Shown: positions 27,061 through 37,807, numbered from the stretch's first letter. The stretch is DNA of 64,000 nucleotides from Syngnathus acus (GCF_901709675.1 NC_051107.1:4094001-4158000), one strand, 5' to 3'. The notes: a model not told the origin generated them from the sequence alone. A program made the numbers and translations.

Positions 27061-27068
27061 TGAGGTAG
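27061..27068 (-). promoter_or_regulatory. Let-7 family 8-mer seed match
   Basis: On the minus strand the sequence reads CTACCTCA, the full 8-mer target of let-7/miR-98, inside the inferred CDKN1 3' UTR about 800 bases after the stop codon. The plus strand carries the let-7-like string TGAGGTAGTA, but no hairpin forms around it, so it is read as a target and not as a microRNA gene. Confidence 0.4.
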
Positions 27069-27580
27069 TAATGAGTCTATCCAACGTACGGCTTTGTGAA
27101 CCACAAATCTGAATTGTGTAGTTTTGAGAACAGAGAACATTTTGAACCCGAAAGGTTCCTCTAATATGAATAAAAATGCTTGAGATGCCATTGAATTCAA
27201 CCGTCACAATACTTTTGCCTAAAGTTTACAAACTGGCACAAAAGTGAGGCACGCCGCAACCAAAATGCTACATTTAAAAGCATTGAAATAATAACTAAAG
27301 GTTTGTCTATACTGCTGCCAAAATATAAAAGATGTTAAATACTCCTTTACGCAAATAATGCGTTAGAAGCGCAGATAGTGTGTGATTTTTTTTGTTTTTG
27401 GGCAGTGTTGTGATGTTTAATCGACATTTCCTAGTGGCAAGGGTGGAGCCATAATCACACAATTTTGGGGGCAATGGCACGCGGATCCACAAACATCTTA
27501 TTTTACCTCGTTGTACACATTGTGTGTTATATTTTTGTTTTGTTTTTTGATCTTATTTTGACGACGAGCTAGCGTCGTGA

Positions 27581-27595
27581 ATAATAAATAAATAG
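27581..27595 (-). promoter_or_regulatory. AU-rich element
   Basis: The minus strand reads TATTTATTTATTAT, which contains the TTATTTATT nonamer, about 280 bases after the CDKN1 stop codon. AU-rich elements bind factors such as HuR that control mRNA decay, and mammalian p21 mRNA is regulated this way. The function here is inferred by analogy. Confidence 0.45.
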
Positions 27596-27873
27596 TCATT
27601 ATAATTGGATTATTAGTGAAGCCACATCAAGTCTCCACCGTTGATCTCTAACCTGGAGCGAATAACTAGCATGCTGCCATTTATTATTTTTATTTTTTTT
27701 TAAATGACAACATGGGGCCAGGAATGAAAACTTTTGAGCTCACCGTAAGAGTAGTTGTCCGTAAGAGTGCACGTAATATAATTTCACAGTCTAGCGAAAA
27801 AAGCTGAAGAAAACAGTATATAGAATATATATATATATGCTACATATGTTCATTTGATATTTATGAGGTGGTC

Positions 27874-28469
27874 CTATTGTCGGGATGAGCCCTTGTAATC
27901 TAGAAGCCGCCTCCTTTTCACCTTGAAGAAATCTGGAGTGACACAAAAAGGCAGAGGTTGGTGACTGATATCCATTTTTTTTTGGTTACATGATTTGGAT
28001 TTTCGGATTTACCTGTGATGGGGGCTTGTCTGCGTTTTTCTGGCCGTTTCAGCCTGTAGCACCTCCTGGTGGTCACCTCCAGGTACTCGTCCCCGGATCC
28101 CGAAGAGCTGCTGGATGTAGGGGAGTCCTCGCCCGACGAGGTGGAGCTCCGCCTCACCGGCTTGCCCGATCGCACCGCCGGCCTCACCGTGCAGCCGCGG
28201 TAGAAACCCGGCACGTCTTGACACCGCACTTCCTCCCACTGGACGTTGGATCCCGTGCCCGGCGTGTCTTCAAGGAAGTCGTAGTTCCACCGCTTGTTGG
28301 CCGTCTCGATGCCCATGCACAGCAGCCGCTGGAAGTCTTCACGCAGCTGCTGGTGGTCCACGGGACCGAAGAGGTTCCTCCGCACCGGACCCGCATTTAG
28401 CCTCAGGGCCTCCACGCCACCCAGGCGTGAGATTTCGGACTCGGTCGTTGACGTTGATGGCGTTTCCAT
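27874..28469 (-). CDS. p21-like cyclin-dependent kinase inhibitor (CDKN1 family)
   Basis: Two coding exons, 28469-28013 and 27932-27874, with an 80-nt intron, encode 171 residues. The cyclin-binding RxL box RRNLFG lies at 30-35, the CDK-binding segment with RWNYDF at about 65-70, a serine-rich stretch about 110-130, and a C-terminal PCNA-binding PIP box QAPITDFF at 148-155 followed by the basic KVKRRRL. This CDK-inhibitory plus PCNA-binding layout is that of p21, which halts the cell cycle by binding cyclin-CDK complexes and PCNA in the nucleus. I cannot separate cdkn1a from the fish paralogue cdkn1d, so no symbol is given. The coding exon follows an acceptor just upstream (CGACAG before 28478), so exon 1 is noncoding, as in p21. 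The gene converges with slc37a3. Confidence 0.9.
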
Positions 28470-28530
28470 TGCCGTGTCCCTGTCGGATGACAAACACGTG
28501 CCAAAGGTGAATGCTCTGTTCCACTTGTGA

Positions 28531-28574
28531 CTAATGAGACGTGACCTTTTGTGCCTAATGAGACGTGACCTTTT
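28531..28574 (+). repeat. Exact 20-bp direct repeat
   Basis: CTAATGAGACGTGACCTTTT occurs twice, at 28531-28550 and 28555-28574, separated by GTGC. It lies about 60 bp upstream of the CDKN1 coding exon, in the inferred first intron. A local tandem duplication is the likely origin. Confidence 0.8.
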
Positions 28575-30258
28575 TTACTCTGGGCAGGCTTTTTCATTCT
28601 AGTTGTATTTGGTGTATTTGCAAGTGCAAGAAAATAATGCAACCTAATAATGTTTTGCTAATTATTCTGCAGAAACAACAGATCTGAGGATTTGAGAACC
28701 ACTATTTTATTGGTTGTGTTGCATCACACCTGTACCACTTTATGTGAACAGGTACATGACCACCACATAAATCTTTTGACTAGCATAGCGCCGCAACCTG
28801 CTCTGGAGTCTGTAGGCCAAAGGGCTCCACTAAAGGTGAAGGGTTGCACATATGTTAAACTCATGAGGAATGCTTCGCAGCATTCCGCCGCTGCTCTCTG
28901 ACAAAATTAATTAGCATGCTGCTGTTGGGTTCAGAGGTCAGTTTTAGCTACAACCTGGAAAAGTTGACATTTGACACACAATCTCTGTGTAGCTTTTATC
29001 AGGAAAAATTGAGGCCTTCAAACGTACGCTTAAGCAGATAAGGTTATCTATACAGTCGGCAGACACTGTATTATGTACGGGGGGGGGGTAAAGTATGGCA
29101 AACAAAATGTAGAATTGTATCCATTACATTCCATATAGCACTAATAATAATGACACTAAAGACTCCTTGTATTGTGAGATAATCTGTCACAACCACTAAT
29201 TGCGGCATAATCCTAAATTAAATTTGCATCTCGGATTAATTGGGGGGGCAAGGGGGGGGGGTCATCAGATTATTCCGATTATGACTCCTGCGGTGTTTTA
29301 ATTAGGCCTGTCTGCCTGCATATTAAAAAATAATTACAACACATACGACAGCAGTTGGGTCTGCTTAGTCATAATTTAGACCACCTCACAATTTAACAAA
29401 ACAAATCACTTGATTTTTGGCTATTGTTAAACAAACATCCAAAATGCATGTTTAAAATAGCTTTGTGCATGGAGAGAAAGTTGTTTGCGTCTGGAAATGA
29501 AGTGGGCGCGTCGTGCAGATCAAGTTACAGTACAGTACGTGCGCACTTGGCCCGAGTTGTCCCGTTTTTCCGCACAAAATAGCGTAAATATCAACGACAG
29601 CATTTAAAAACAAACGTTTCACGCGGAAAAAATCTCATAAGACTAAATTCCGGATGTACTCGTAGTAGTAGATGACGCACTTTATTTGCCAAGAGGATGT
29701 AGGTCAATGAGATGCGACACACAAACAACCGCAACTTGTCAAAGATCCAACTAAACGCACAAAACAACGTTAAACGCGCACTAACATCCAAATAAAACTA
29801 TATTATGTGCAACATAAAGGAAAAAAACTATTTTAAAACTTACCCTAGGAGTCTGACACGGTGCCAAGTCAAAAATTCCGACAGTTTGTTTTTAATAAAC
29901 GCACCAAAAACACCCAGCGCAAGAAGAATAAGATGTGTTCGTGACAAACTCGGAGAAAACAGTGTCACGTTGAAAGTCCGACTGTACAATACGCGGAGAA
30001 AGCTTGCTCCCGTCCCCTTATCTCTACCACTTGTTTGTTATGGACTGGGACTCGGGCGTGAGGGGAGGGCTGTCGCTGTGGTGGGGGTCGTCCCACGCGA
30101 GAATTTAGTCACGTGGTTGGACTCAAAACATACATTATATGACTTCAACACTAAAATGACCGTAATGCAATTAAACGCAACAATGACAAAAATTAAAAAA
30201 AAAGTTAAGAAATTTAAAAAAAAACTTAAAATTGATAACTACAACTAGAGATATTTTA

Positions 30259-30608
30259 CGGAAGAGGATTAGGGCCAGTGACGAAAAAAAAAACGAGGGG
30301 TGACAGGATTCTGACTTTTTTTCTCAGAATTCTGACTTTAAAATCAGAATTCTGACTTTATTCTCAGAATTGAATTCTGACTTTAAGTCAGAAAGTCGGA
30401 ATTCTGACTTTATTCTCAGAATTCTGACTTTATTCTCAGTTCCGACTTTAAAGTCAGAATTCTGAGAATAAAGTCAGTTTATTCTCAGAATTCTGACTTT
30501 AAAGTCAGAAAGTGGGAATTCTGACTTTAAAGTCAGAATTCTGAGAATAAAGTCAGAATCCTGTCACCCCTCGTTTGTTTCTTCTTTACTGGCCCTAATC
30601 CTCTTCCG
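30259..30608. mobile_element. Nonautonomous inverted-repeat element (MITE-like)
   Basis: The ends are inverted copies: CGGAAGAGGATTAGGGCCAG at 30259 and its complement ending at 30608, both flanked by TA. The next inner layer is also inverted (ACGAGGGGTGACAGGATTCT at 30293, complement at 30555-30574). The interior is many copies of TTCTGACTTTAAAGTCAGAA-type palindromes with CTCAGAATT joints. There is no open frame. This is typical of a MITE; the TA flanks fit a Tc1/mariner-type duplication but could instead be part of the terminal repeat. It sits between two candidate first exons of the CDKN1 gene. Confidence 0.8.
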
Positions 30609-30663
30609 TAGATATTTGTATATTATATGCACAAAAGTATTCTCAAAAGTTTTCTTACCCTGT

Positions 30664-30673
30664 AGACATGTTC
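30664..30673 (-). promoter_or_regulatory. p53 half-site
   Basis: GAACATGTCT on the minus strand fits the p53 decamer RRRCWWGYYY exactly and equals the human p21 distal site half (GAACATGTCC) in nine of ten positions. No adjacent second half-site is visible. It overlaps a candidate first exon of the CDKN1 gene. Confidence 0.35.
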
Positions 30674-33600
30674 CAAAAGGTCATTTTAGCGCGCGCAATT
30701 CAGGACGTGTTGTTCCGTGCTCTGTGCCTCCTCTGTGCTACTTTGAGTCCTGCACGGAAAGTAGGTCAAAGAAACTTGGCAGGGGTTGCCATTTCCCGGC
30801 TCCCGCAAAAAGTGACACACATTCTCGTGTTGGCCTTGCATCAGTTTTTTTTTTCTGGAGCCGCGCCCACCTCCTCTAGTCACGTTGCAGTGCAACGTGA
30901 GCACACTTCTTTTTTTTTTTTGCACTCCTTTTGCAGAATGTATAGCCACTACTGTATTTTATGTATGCAAGTATGCAAAGGAAAATAAACATTTTTGGGG
31001 ATGCGTTGGTAAATTATGCCGGATGGAACACTTCACAAAGTCGCTCGTGTTTAGCAAAACAATAAATGCGCTTGAAAATTTGGACTTACTTGACTTTAGG
31101 GTTTAATGGATAAATCGATTGCGGACTTTTACCAAAGTCTCGACTTTCCTCGTTGTGTCACTTGACCTTCTGTTACGACCCCTGTTACAAAATGTGAGCC
31201 TCTTACATTTGCTTACAAGTCGGAGTCACCTTTTAGAAACACCAACGCCCTTCACTTATGTTTATTATCCCAAAACAAAAACTGTTTTTGTCGAGAGGCC
31301 TCTGTTTCCATGTGACGGGCACATCTATAGGAGGACTTATGTCACTCCAATGGAATGCGTCCTTGTTGGAAAAAAAGGGGAGGAGGGGGCGTGGTCTTGC
31401 TTTGGTTCCATTTCAAGGTGGCTCACTTGACAGCTCATTGAAACGTATCGCGAACTGCTATCTTAAAGCCCCCCCACCTACCATTTGATGATGGAAAAAC
31501 TTTTTTGCAACCCTTCCAGAACCTGAGACCTGTGCCAATGAAACTCTCTCATGCTGCTGAATAATAAGTTAGCGATGCTGACCCAATTCCCTAATAGCCC
31601 ACTAATCTGTTTCCCAAGTGGTCCCTTTTATACACTGTCATATTTGAGGCCTTGGGGCTTGCATGATCCCACAAAGTGTTTACCAGCACTCTGACCTCGT
31701 ATTTACAGTCATCTACATTCAAATCCTAATCCTCTCCTTGTTTTCTTGGGCCCCTTTCCCACCCCTGCGTATTTCCTAATCCAGCGCGCTACACTTGGCC
31801 ATGCAGTATTTGAAGCCATTGTTGTCCTTCCGCAGTTCTCACCCCTTGAATAAATTAGCTTGGTCGGGAAAACAGTCCCGTGCGATAATGTGAATGGGAG
31901 GAAAGCACTTCATCTTTTTGCCATTCAAGTGTCACAGTGGGAAGAGATTTGCAGGAGATTTATTAGGGACCACACGCGTGTGCTCCCACACGGGAGGCTT
32001 TTTGATTAGTTAGCTGATTTGAAAATACAATTTTCAAAATGGAATCATCAATTTGTCTCGCAAGAAGTGACGGAATATAACGAAGGAGTGGAAGTTGTTG
32101 CCTCACAGGTGCCGTTTGGGGCCTTCCACATCCTTTTCGTTATTCTATTGCAGAACCAAAATGGAGAAGTGGTACACCACAAACAACCTTTTTCCCCTCC
32201 CTTCAGGCTTTGTTTATTGCCGCCGCCGCAAGAAATTAGAAAGCCACTGTTGACGAATGAGGTCAAATTTTAGAGTCGCAACCAAAACATTCTTGCTGAT
32301 GGTTTTTGAGCCCTACTACGAAAACGCTGCTGGGGCCTCATACCAAACAGCTTTGCGGGGTGGGCGTGGCCTAAGGAGAAATGAAAACCCCATAACTTTG
32401 TGGGGGGGCAGCTGTGGAGGCCATGCTGATGTTGTGTGTATTTGGGGTACAGGGAGCAGCTGGATATTGTCACGAGGGGAGGTGGCCGAGGGGCTGCAGG
32501 GTCCGAGTGCAAATACGCAATAATAATTCAAGTATCGTGGCTTCTAGTTGTTGTTGGGCGTGTTTGTGTGGGGGGGCGGCAGATTATGTGCCAAGAAAGA
32601 GGTTAAAGGTTAAAGGTTAAAGAGGTTTGGGCCTCTGACTTTGAGACACACTCGGTGGCCCGAGGAACTTCCTAATGCAGAAGTTTAAAAATAGCAAAGT
32701 GGATGATGATTGTGGCACAATTTAAAACGTCACTAGCACTTAGTGGGACTGGAAAATAGCTTCTGTAGCAAAATGTCTGTTCAGGTGAAAATGTTGTGTT
32801 CCAGCTGATGTGTTTTTGCCCTTATCTGGCAAACATCTGGTTCACATCTGGGCCCAGCTGTCTACTGTAACACAGACATGTGCACTAGCATGATAGCGTG
32901 TGCACACGTCAGAGTCTAAGTCGGACCTCCGGGGTGAAGTATTCCACAGACTCTTCATCCTTGGAACTTTTAATAAACTTTGGTATTCGGGGGGCATGTC
33001 GCGATCCACCGCCAGACTTTTTTAATAAGCACCAGCCAGCGGGTCAAAAGTACACGATGTTCAAACCTGCTTCAGGGAGGAGCTTGTTCACTGTGGAACG
33101 ACATATTTGAACCAGATTCCTCGAAGCCGAAGTGGGCCTCTCAGAACGAGGGTGTGCCCCCGGCTCCTTCCCGCCTTCTCGTGTCGAAGTTCCTAGAAAA
33201 CGTCGGCGGTTTTGGAAAATGTGTGTTTGCGTGTAACCATGTGTGAGACAGGAAGTAATAAGGGGTCCCTTTCTTCGCCGCAACGCTGACTAGTTGGCCA
33301 AGAGAGTCTGTAAAAGGATGTCGGGGGTGACTCCAGTGTATTTATTTAACCAGATTTTAAAATTAAAATGAGAGTAGCTTACAGGTGCAAATTCATGTGT
33401 GGCAATGTGGTCAGCTTCCTTTTTTAGTGGGGCCCACGATGGAAAATCATCATAATCTGCAAGTGAAGTGAGGAAGATAAGAGCACACCGAAAGGGGAAT
33501 CATACACTTCCACAAAAACAAAATACTAAACCCACGTTATATATTTTGTGAACCTTTTTTTTTTTTTTTAAAGGAGTAATTTCTCTGTTACAATACCTAA

Positions 33601-34481
33601 TATTAGGTAGGTAACAATATTAATTTTGTTACTTGATCAAAAAAATATGACTTGATTCATAAACAGCTCCCATTACTATTAAAATACAAATTAAATAAAT
33701 TGTGGCATATGTTGGACAGAGTTGTCCAAAAAAACAGTATTTTTATATTAGGTTTTAAACATCTTAAGAATAGGAAACAATGCCATCTAGTGGTCAAGAT
33801 GAGAGAGTTCACTGAGTGGTGTAAAGATTTTTAGAAAAATAATGTAAATAAAGAAAAACCTACAAGGCACAAAATATTTATACTTTTTAATATGGTGTAG
33901 TGAAACTAGCAACTCTTAGCCCTTAGTAATCAACATTCCAGTCGTTGCTACGGAAGCCCGACAGTAAGTTATTTTGGCATTTTTTATCTAGTATTTTATT
34001 TGACGATTTAATTTAATTCGTTTTAGTCATATAGTTCATTTTAATCGGTGCGCTGAAGGTGTAAATTGTCTCCCAAATACACGCGCTGAAAATACTGCCT
34101 AATTTTTGGAACTACAGCACCCTCCTCTGGTGAAATATGGTAACAGCTTTGGAAAAGTGCGCTTTTCCTCTGAGCCTGTTAGTCTCGTAAATAAACACAC
34201 GTCGCCAAAAAATACAAAACGTTTTTTTTTAATCCATAAATTAAATTCCCTCTCCAGCGTGTGACAATATTTTCACCTCTCCTGTTCTATTTTGTCCGTT
34301 TGGCGGCGATGGCGGGGACGTGTGGAATGTTTCATTGGCTCGCCCCAGGGGCACCATGCTGTCTGTTCCTGCCTACTGCTATTGCTTCTCTTTTTTTCTC
34401 TTTTGTTTCCACCCATCCCTTACTTTTTTGTTGTTGCCGTACTCTGTCAGCCAGGCGTTTGTAGCAGCTCTGTTGCCGTCC

Positions 34482-35805
34482 ATGGCCAGCCGTCCCCCCG
34501 CCGCCTCTTGCTCCTACACGGTGGTCCTCATCCCACTCAGGAGCAGCCTGGACGCACTTCGCTTCTACTTGTGGGTGAGTCACGTGTCCAAATTGACGAA
34601 ATTATTTTTTAGGGGGGGGGGTTATCATCTTGTAGCGTCAGTAAATGATGCATGTAAACAAGTGGCAAAAATAATAATGAACATTGTGTTCAAGGAATCA
34701 CTCTTAGGCACTTTGAATCCAAAGTGACTCTGAAAGCAAACTCTTTATTTTCCAAAAATGTCCTCCGAGACAGCTCAAGCAAGTGCAGGCGTGCACGAAA
34801 GCCGTTAAGCGCTGACACAATATACCTGAAAGAACAAAAGCACTTTGCCACCACACCTTTTTGTTCTTCTGTTTAGATTCTGGCTGTTTATTTCAGGTTG
34901 GGGATGTTTTAAGAAGAATAAATATCCTTAACAATATTTGAAATAATCCTTTAAATTAGTGTTGCAACCATTATTTTTATTTTTTTACAATCCCCATAAA
35001 ATTTAAAAGGTATATTTATTTAAAAACCAATTTCCCAGTCATAACCGAATTAAAGAGACCTTTTTTTTAAATAACATTTCTATTTTTATTTTTCCATTTT
35101 GTCTTTTGGCTGTGACAGCGTCAGCTTCCTGTTTAAGGCTCAGAATAGCAACCAAGTGGAAACATATTGTCACCAAGCTACAAATACCATCCATGCAAAT
35201 AAAAATCTAACTTGACTCCTGAATATGGACGTAATATAAATACAGTTGTGGCACCAACTGCTCTGTTTACAGATCAGGCATCTCAAGGATCTAGAAAAGG
35301 AAAAAGACATCCTGTACTGTGGTCTGGAGATTCTGGACCAGGCCCGACTCTGGTACCACCATCAACTAGAAAAGAACAAGGCCCAGCAGGCTGACGCCGA
35401 CGGCAAGAGTCGGATCAACTCCCCTCGAGAAGGTGTAGCAAAGGTACTAAAGTTTTAGGTCAGGTCATGTGACTTGTCACCCACCTCTGATGTCCCCACA
35501 GGTCCATTCCTGTTGGCTGAGGTCACACATGGAGCAAGTGAACGCATCTCTGGCTTCTGTCATGGCTGAGCCCTTTGACACCGGCACCAACAATAATGAC
35601 GCTGCAGCAGAGAGCGCCCTCCGGTGGCAACACACCCTACTCACACAAGTCAGGACAATTTGCATTAGCTAAAAGAAAATTGACATAAAATGGTGACATT
35701 GTCTATTTATTTATTTTTTTACAGGAAGTGAGTCACAAGAATCGCCAAATCTCCATGTTAGAGATGGAAAAAGAAGCGCTCATTGAACAACTTTATGAAG
35801 TTTAA
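34482..35805 (+). CDS. sapcd1: Suppressor APC domain-containing protein, SAPCD1-like
   Basis: Four exons keep phase and encode 163 residues: 34482-34574, 35273-35443, 35502-35648, 35725-35805. The start MASRPP follows an acceptor-like CTGTCAG at 34443-34449. An N-terminal YTVVLIPLRSSLDALRFYLW segment leads into a suppressor-APC-type helical region (IRHLKDLEKEKDILYCGLEI, then LDQARLWYHHQLEKNK). The C-terminus (HKNRQISMLEMEKEALIEQL) is predicted coiled coil. Members of this family bind or resemble partners of the APC protein, and SAPCD2 has a role in spindle orientation. The short length and the absence of an EF-hand-like N-terminus favour SAPCD1 over SAPCD2, but the paralogue call is from memory of the family. 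A solo LTR begins 18 bp after the stop, so the 3' UTR is disrupted or supplied by the LTR. Confidence 0.65.
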
Positions 35806-37187
35806 CCTGCCATGTCACCTCGCTGTCACGGATCGGATGGAGCAGGGCGACCAAATGCAGCTTGGACCAGGGTTTATTGAAGGGAACTCAAAGGGCAAAC
35901 TGACATGACTTAACAAACAATAACTTGACTGACTGGCCGGGAGGTGAAACAAGAAGACGACAACAACACAATGATCCGACCGGGAGTGAGGGCCAGACAG
36001 GACTTAAATACACGACAGGTAACAAGAGGCAGGTTGGAATGATCACACTAATCGTGGGCAAACAGGAGGGGAGGGGCGAGCACACAGGTAACACACAACA
36101 TGCACATAACAAAACAACCGGGGACGAGACGTGACACTCGCCTCATTTGTAAAAATATGTTTAAGTTATTGAAATATTGTACAGTCAAGGGAAGGAATTT
36201 GGTGTGACTCCTAAGACAATTATTTTACTTTTCAAATTTCAGACACGTATTAAGTAGCATCCCTGTTTGCATTGGGCGCATGCGGGCTCTCTGCCTCGAC
36301 ACGCCGAGCCGACTCGGTGGTCCCGTGCTGATCTTAGTTGTGCTGATAAATTTTATCTAAGACGGTCATCAGGCGAGTCTACGGGAATTTCGGGCCCCTC
36401 CTCTCACTCTTTTTTTTTTTTGCACTTGGTCACTGAATAACAAAAACTCCACTTGACGTTTTGACCACGCTATTTTGTCTTTAGCATTTCTTTTGAACAA
36501 AAATGTGACGAGTGGACAGTTTTGAAGAATCTATTTTGTGATGTCATACTAAATTGTAGAGGAATATAAAGGTCTAACCTCTCCGTCACGCCCTAGTGAG
36601 CACTTTTTGCTCACTTCCTGCAAGTAAGCAGATTAAAATCAACCCGTGTGCGTCCAAAAGAAAAACATCCATTATGGAGGTGGCTTTCATTTAAGGAGCT
36701 TCATGCTTTCTGCCTTCAAACTGCAACTGAACCATCAAGGCCCGGGTACCAGCACTTGTCGATTTACCATCTCCACTTCACATGCTGAGAAACTTTGTTT
36801 TGGACGTGTCACGCCTCACGGTTCAGCTCAAATGCACCCCGTGCGGGTCTGATCAAATCCTCTATGTACAATGTCAATATCGGGTTTTATTTTCCAATTT
36901 TGTGGGTTTAGCGCAAATCTTAAGTCGCTTCCGTGCAGGTCCGTAGCGGTGGGAAGATCTGGGGGTCCTTGATAAATGACTTCCTGTCATGCTTGTAATG
37001 TACAGTGACCGGACTCTTCATTAGGTACACCTGCTTGCCCAATTCAAATGAGTCCAAATATGTGAGTGCTGATAGAAATGTGGTCCTTATAGTTTTAATG
37101 ATGCTATCAGGTAAGTACAAATACTGGCGCATTATCTTTGGAGTAAAGTTGGATAACTACTTCTTTCAAGAAAAGTGTCCAATGTTG
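35806..37187. other. Spacer between sapcd1-like gene and ascl4
   Basis: The first 331 bp hold a solo LTR with its target duplications. The rest (36142-37187) has no coding frame I can support and should include the 3' UTR of ascl4, which reads in from the right on the minus strand. No poly(A) signal for either gene can be assigned with confidence. Confidence 0.5.
35824..36136 (-). mobile_element. Solo LTR with 5-bp target duplication
   Basis: The 313-bp element starts TGTCACG and ends CGTGACA, so it has TG...CA ends, and is flanked by CTCGC at 35819-35823 and 36137-36141. Read on the minus strand it has a TATA-like TATTTAAG near 36009 and, further on, a poly(A) signal (CAATAAACCC) near 35873, the expected U3-R order. 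No internal retrotransposon sequence is attached, so it is a solo LTR. The family is not assigned. The insertion lies just after the sapcd1-like stop codon, in opposite orientation to that gene. Confidence 0.85.
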
Positions 37188-37649
37188 TCACTGGCATTTG
37201 GGCCGTTTGTGAGCAGCTTCCAGTGACATCCCAGCAACGTTAAGGTCCAAAAGTTCCTGCAGATGTTTGATATAGTCGATGGCGGCCCGCAGCGTCTCCA
37301 CTTTACTTAGCCTCTTGTCGTCGAATTCCCTCGGCAGGCGCTCCCGGAGGCGCGCGTAACCCTCGTTGACGCAGCGCACCCGGTGGCGCTCCCTCTCGTT
37401 CCTCTTGTGAATAAACGCCGGCTCCAGCGAATGTTCACACCTGCTCACCGGACCGGGACACGAGTAATAGTGCAGACCTCCGTATGGGAACTTGGAGCGG
37501 GCACGCTCGAGGTACGCTGGCTCCAGGTGGAAGGATGGAAGACCGAAGTGGTGGCGCGCACCCGTGATGTCCACCGAGAAGCAGTGGAGCGCCAGTGGTG
37601 GAATATATGGAATATGCTCCGTCATCTCATTACGACAAGACATTTTCAT
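37188..37649 (-). CDS. ascl4: Achaete-scute family bHLH factor 4
   Basis: A single exon encodes 153 residues. The bHLH domain spans about residues 80-134: basic region KRNERERHRVRCVNEGYARL, loop REFDDKR, and second helix LSKVETLRAAIDYIKHLQEL. This is the achaete-scute type, which dimerises with E-proteins and binds E-boxes. The VRCVNEGYARLRERLPRE wording fits the ASCL3/4/5 group; adjacency to prdm4 matches human PRDM4-ASCL4. An N-terminal FPYGGLHYYSCPGP stretch also resembles this group. Two nearby ATGs (37649 and 37643) are possible starts. It is divergent from prdm4 with about 1.1 kb between start codons. Human ASCL4 is reported in skin; expression here is unknown. Confidence 0.9.
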   Translation of the reverse strand: MKMSCRNEMTEHIPYIPPLALHCFSVDITGARHHFGLPSFHLEPAYLERARSKFPYGGLHYYSCPGPVSRCEHSLEPAFIHKRNERERHRVRCVNEGYARLRERLPREFDDKRLSKVETLRAAIDYIKHLQELLDLNVAGMSLEAAHKRPKCQ

Positions 37650-37681
37650 CCCTGAAATAAATGTAATTGGTATATATAAAA

Positions 37682-37807
37682 ATTGTAAGCATGTTATTTG
37701 TGACGCTGTAAGCTCATCCTCAAAAGAATTAATTAGTATATAAGAATTGTAAGCATGTTATTTGCATTAATACAACTTACCCTTTTTGTGACGCTGTAAG
37801 CTCATCC
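37682..37807 (+). repeat. Interleaved local duplication upstream of ascl4
   Basis: ATTGTAAGCATGTTATTTG occurs at 37682 and 37747. A second unit, TTTGTGACGCTGTAAGCTCA, occurs at 37697 and 37785. The two units overlap in the first copy and are separated in the second, so one duplication was followed by an insertion or slippage. It lies 30-160 bp upstream of the ascl4 start. Confidence 0.75.

Larger units (their letters stand above)
25289..27873. other. Convergent 3' UTRs of slc37a3 and the CDKN1 gene
   Basis: The slc37a3 3' UTR probably ends after AATAAA at 25862-25867. On the minus strand the CDKN1 3' UTR probably runs from 27873 to a poly(A) signal at 26152-26147 (TTTATT on the plus strand), about 1.7 kb, leaving roughly 280 bp between the two signals. 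The inferred CDKN1 UTR contains an AU-rich element and a let-7 seed match, listed separately. No coding frame here looks real. Confidence 0.55.
28470..34481. other. Spacer and 5' region of the CDKN1 gene
   Basis: This 6 kb has no coding region I can support. On the minus strand two donors fit noncoding first exons of the CDKN1 gene: CTAGG before GTAAGT (exon end 29844) and ACAGG before GTAAGA (exon end 30659). Between them sits an inverted-repeat element. Also present are a duplicated 20-mer (28531-28574), G runs near 29080 and 29255, three GGTTAAA units at 32601-32621, and CTCF-like cores at 33781 and 34117. The 31.1-33.5 kb part shows no feature I can name. Confidence 0.5.

Noticed and set aside
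27061-27082. TGAGGTAGTA on the plus strand as a let-7 microRNA gene
   Set aside because: Only the first ten bases match let-7, and no complementary arm lies within 100 bases on either side, so no precursor hairpin forms.
29805-30248. 147-residue open frame on the plus strand
   Set aside because: It runs through the likely 5' region of the minus-strand CDKN1 gene and ends in lysine-rich translation of A runs; no family resemblance.
34320-34481. Longer N-terminus for the sapcd1-like gene from the open frame upstream of 34482
   Set aside because: The upstream part is hydrophobic F/S/L-rich translation of a T-rich stretch, and a good acceptor (CTGTCAG) lies just before the chosen ATG.
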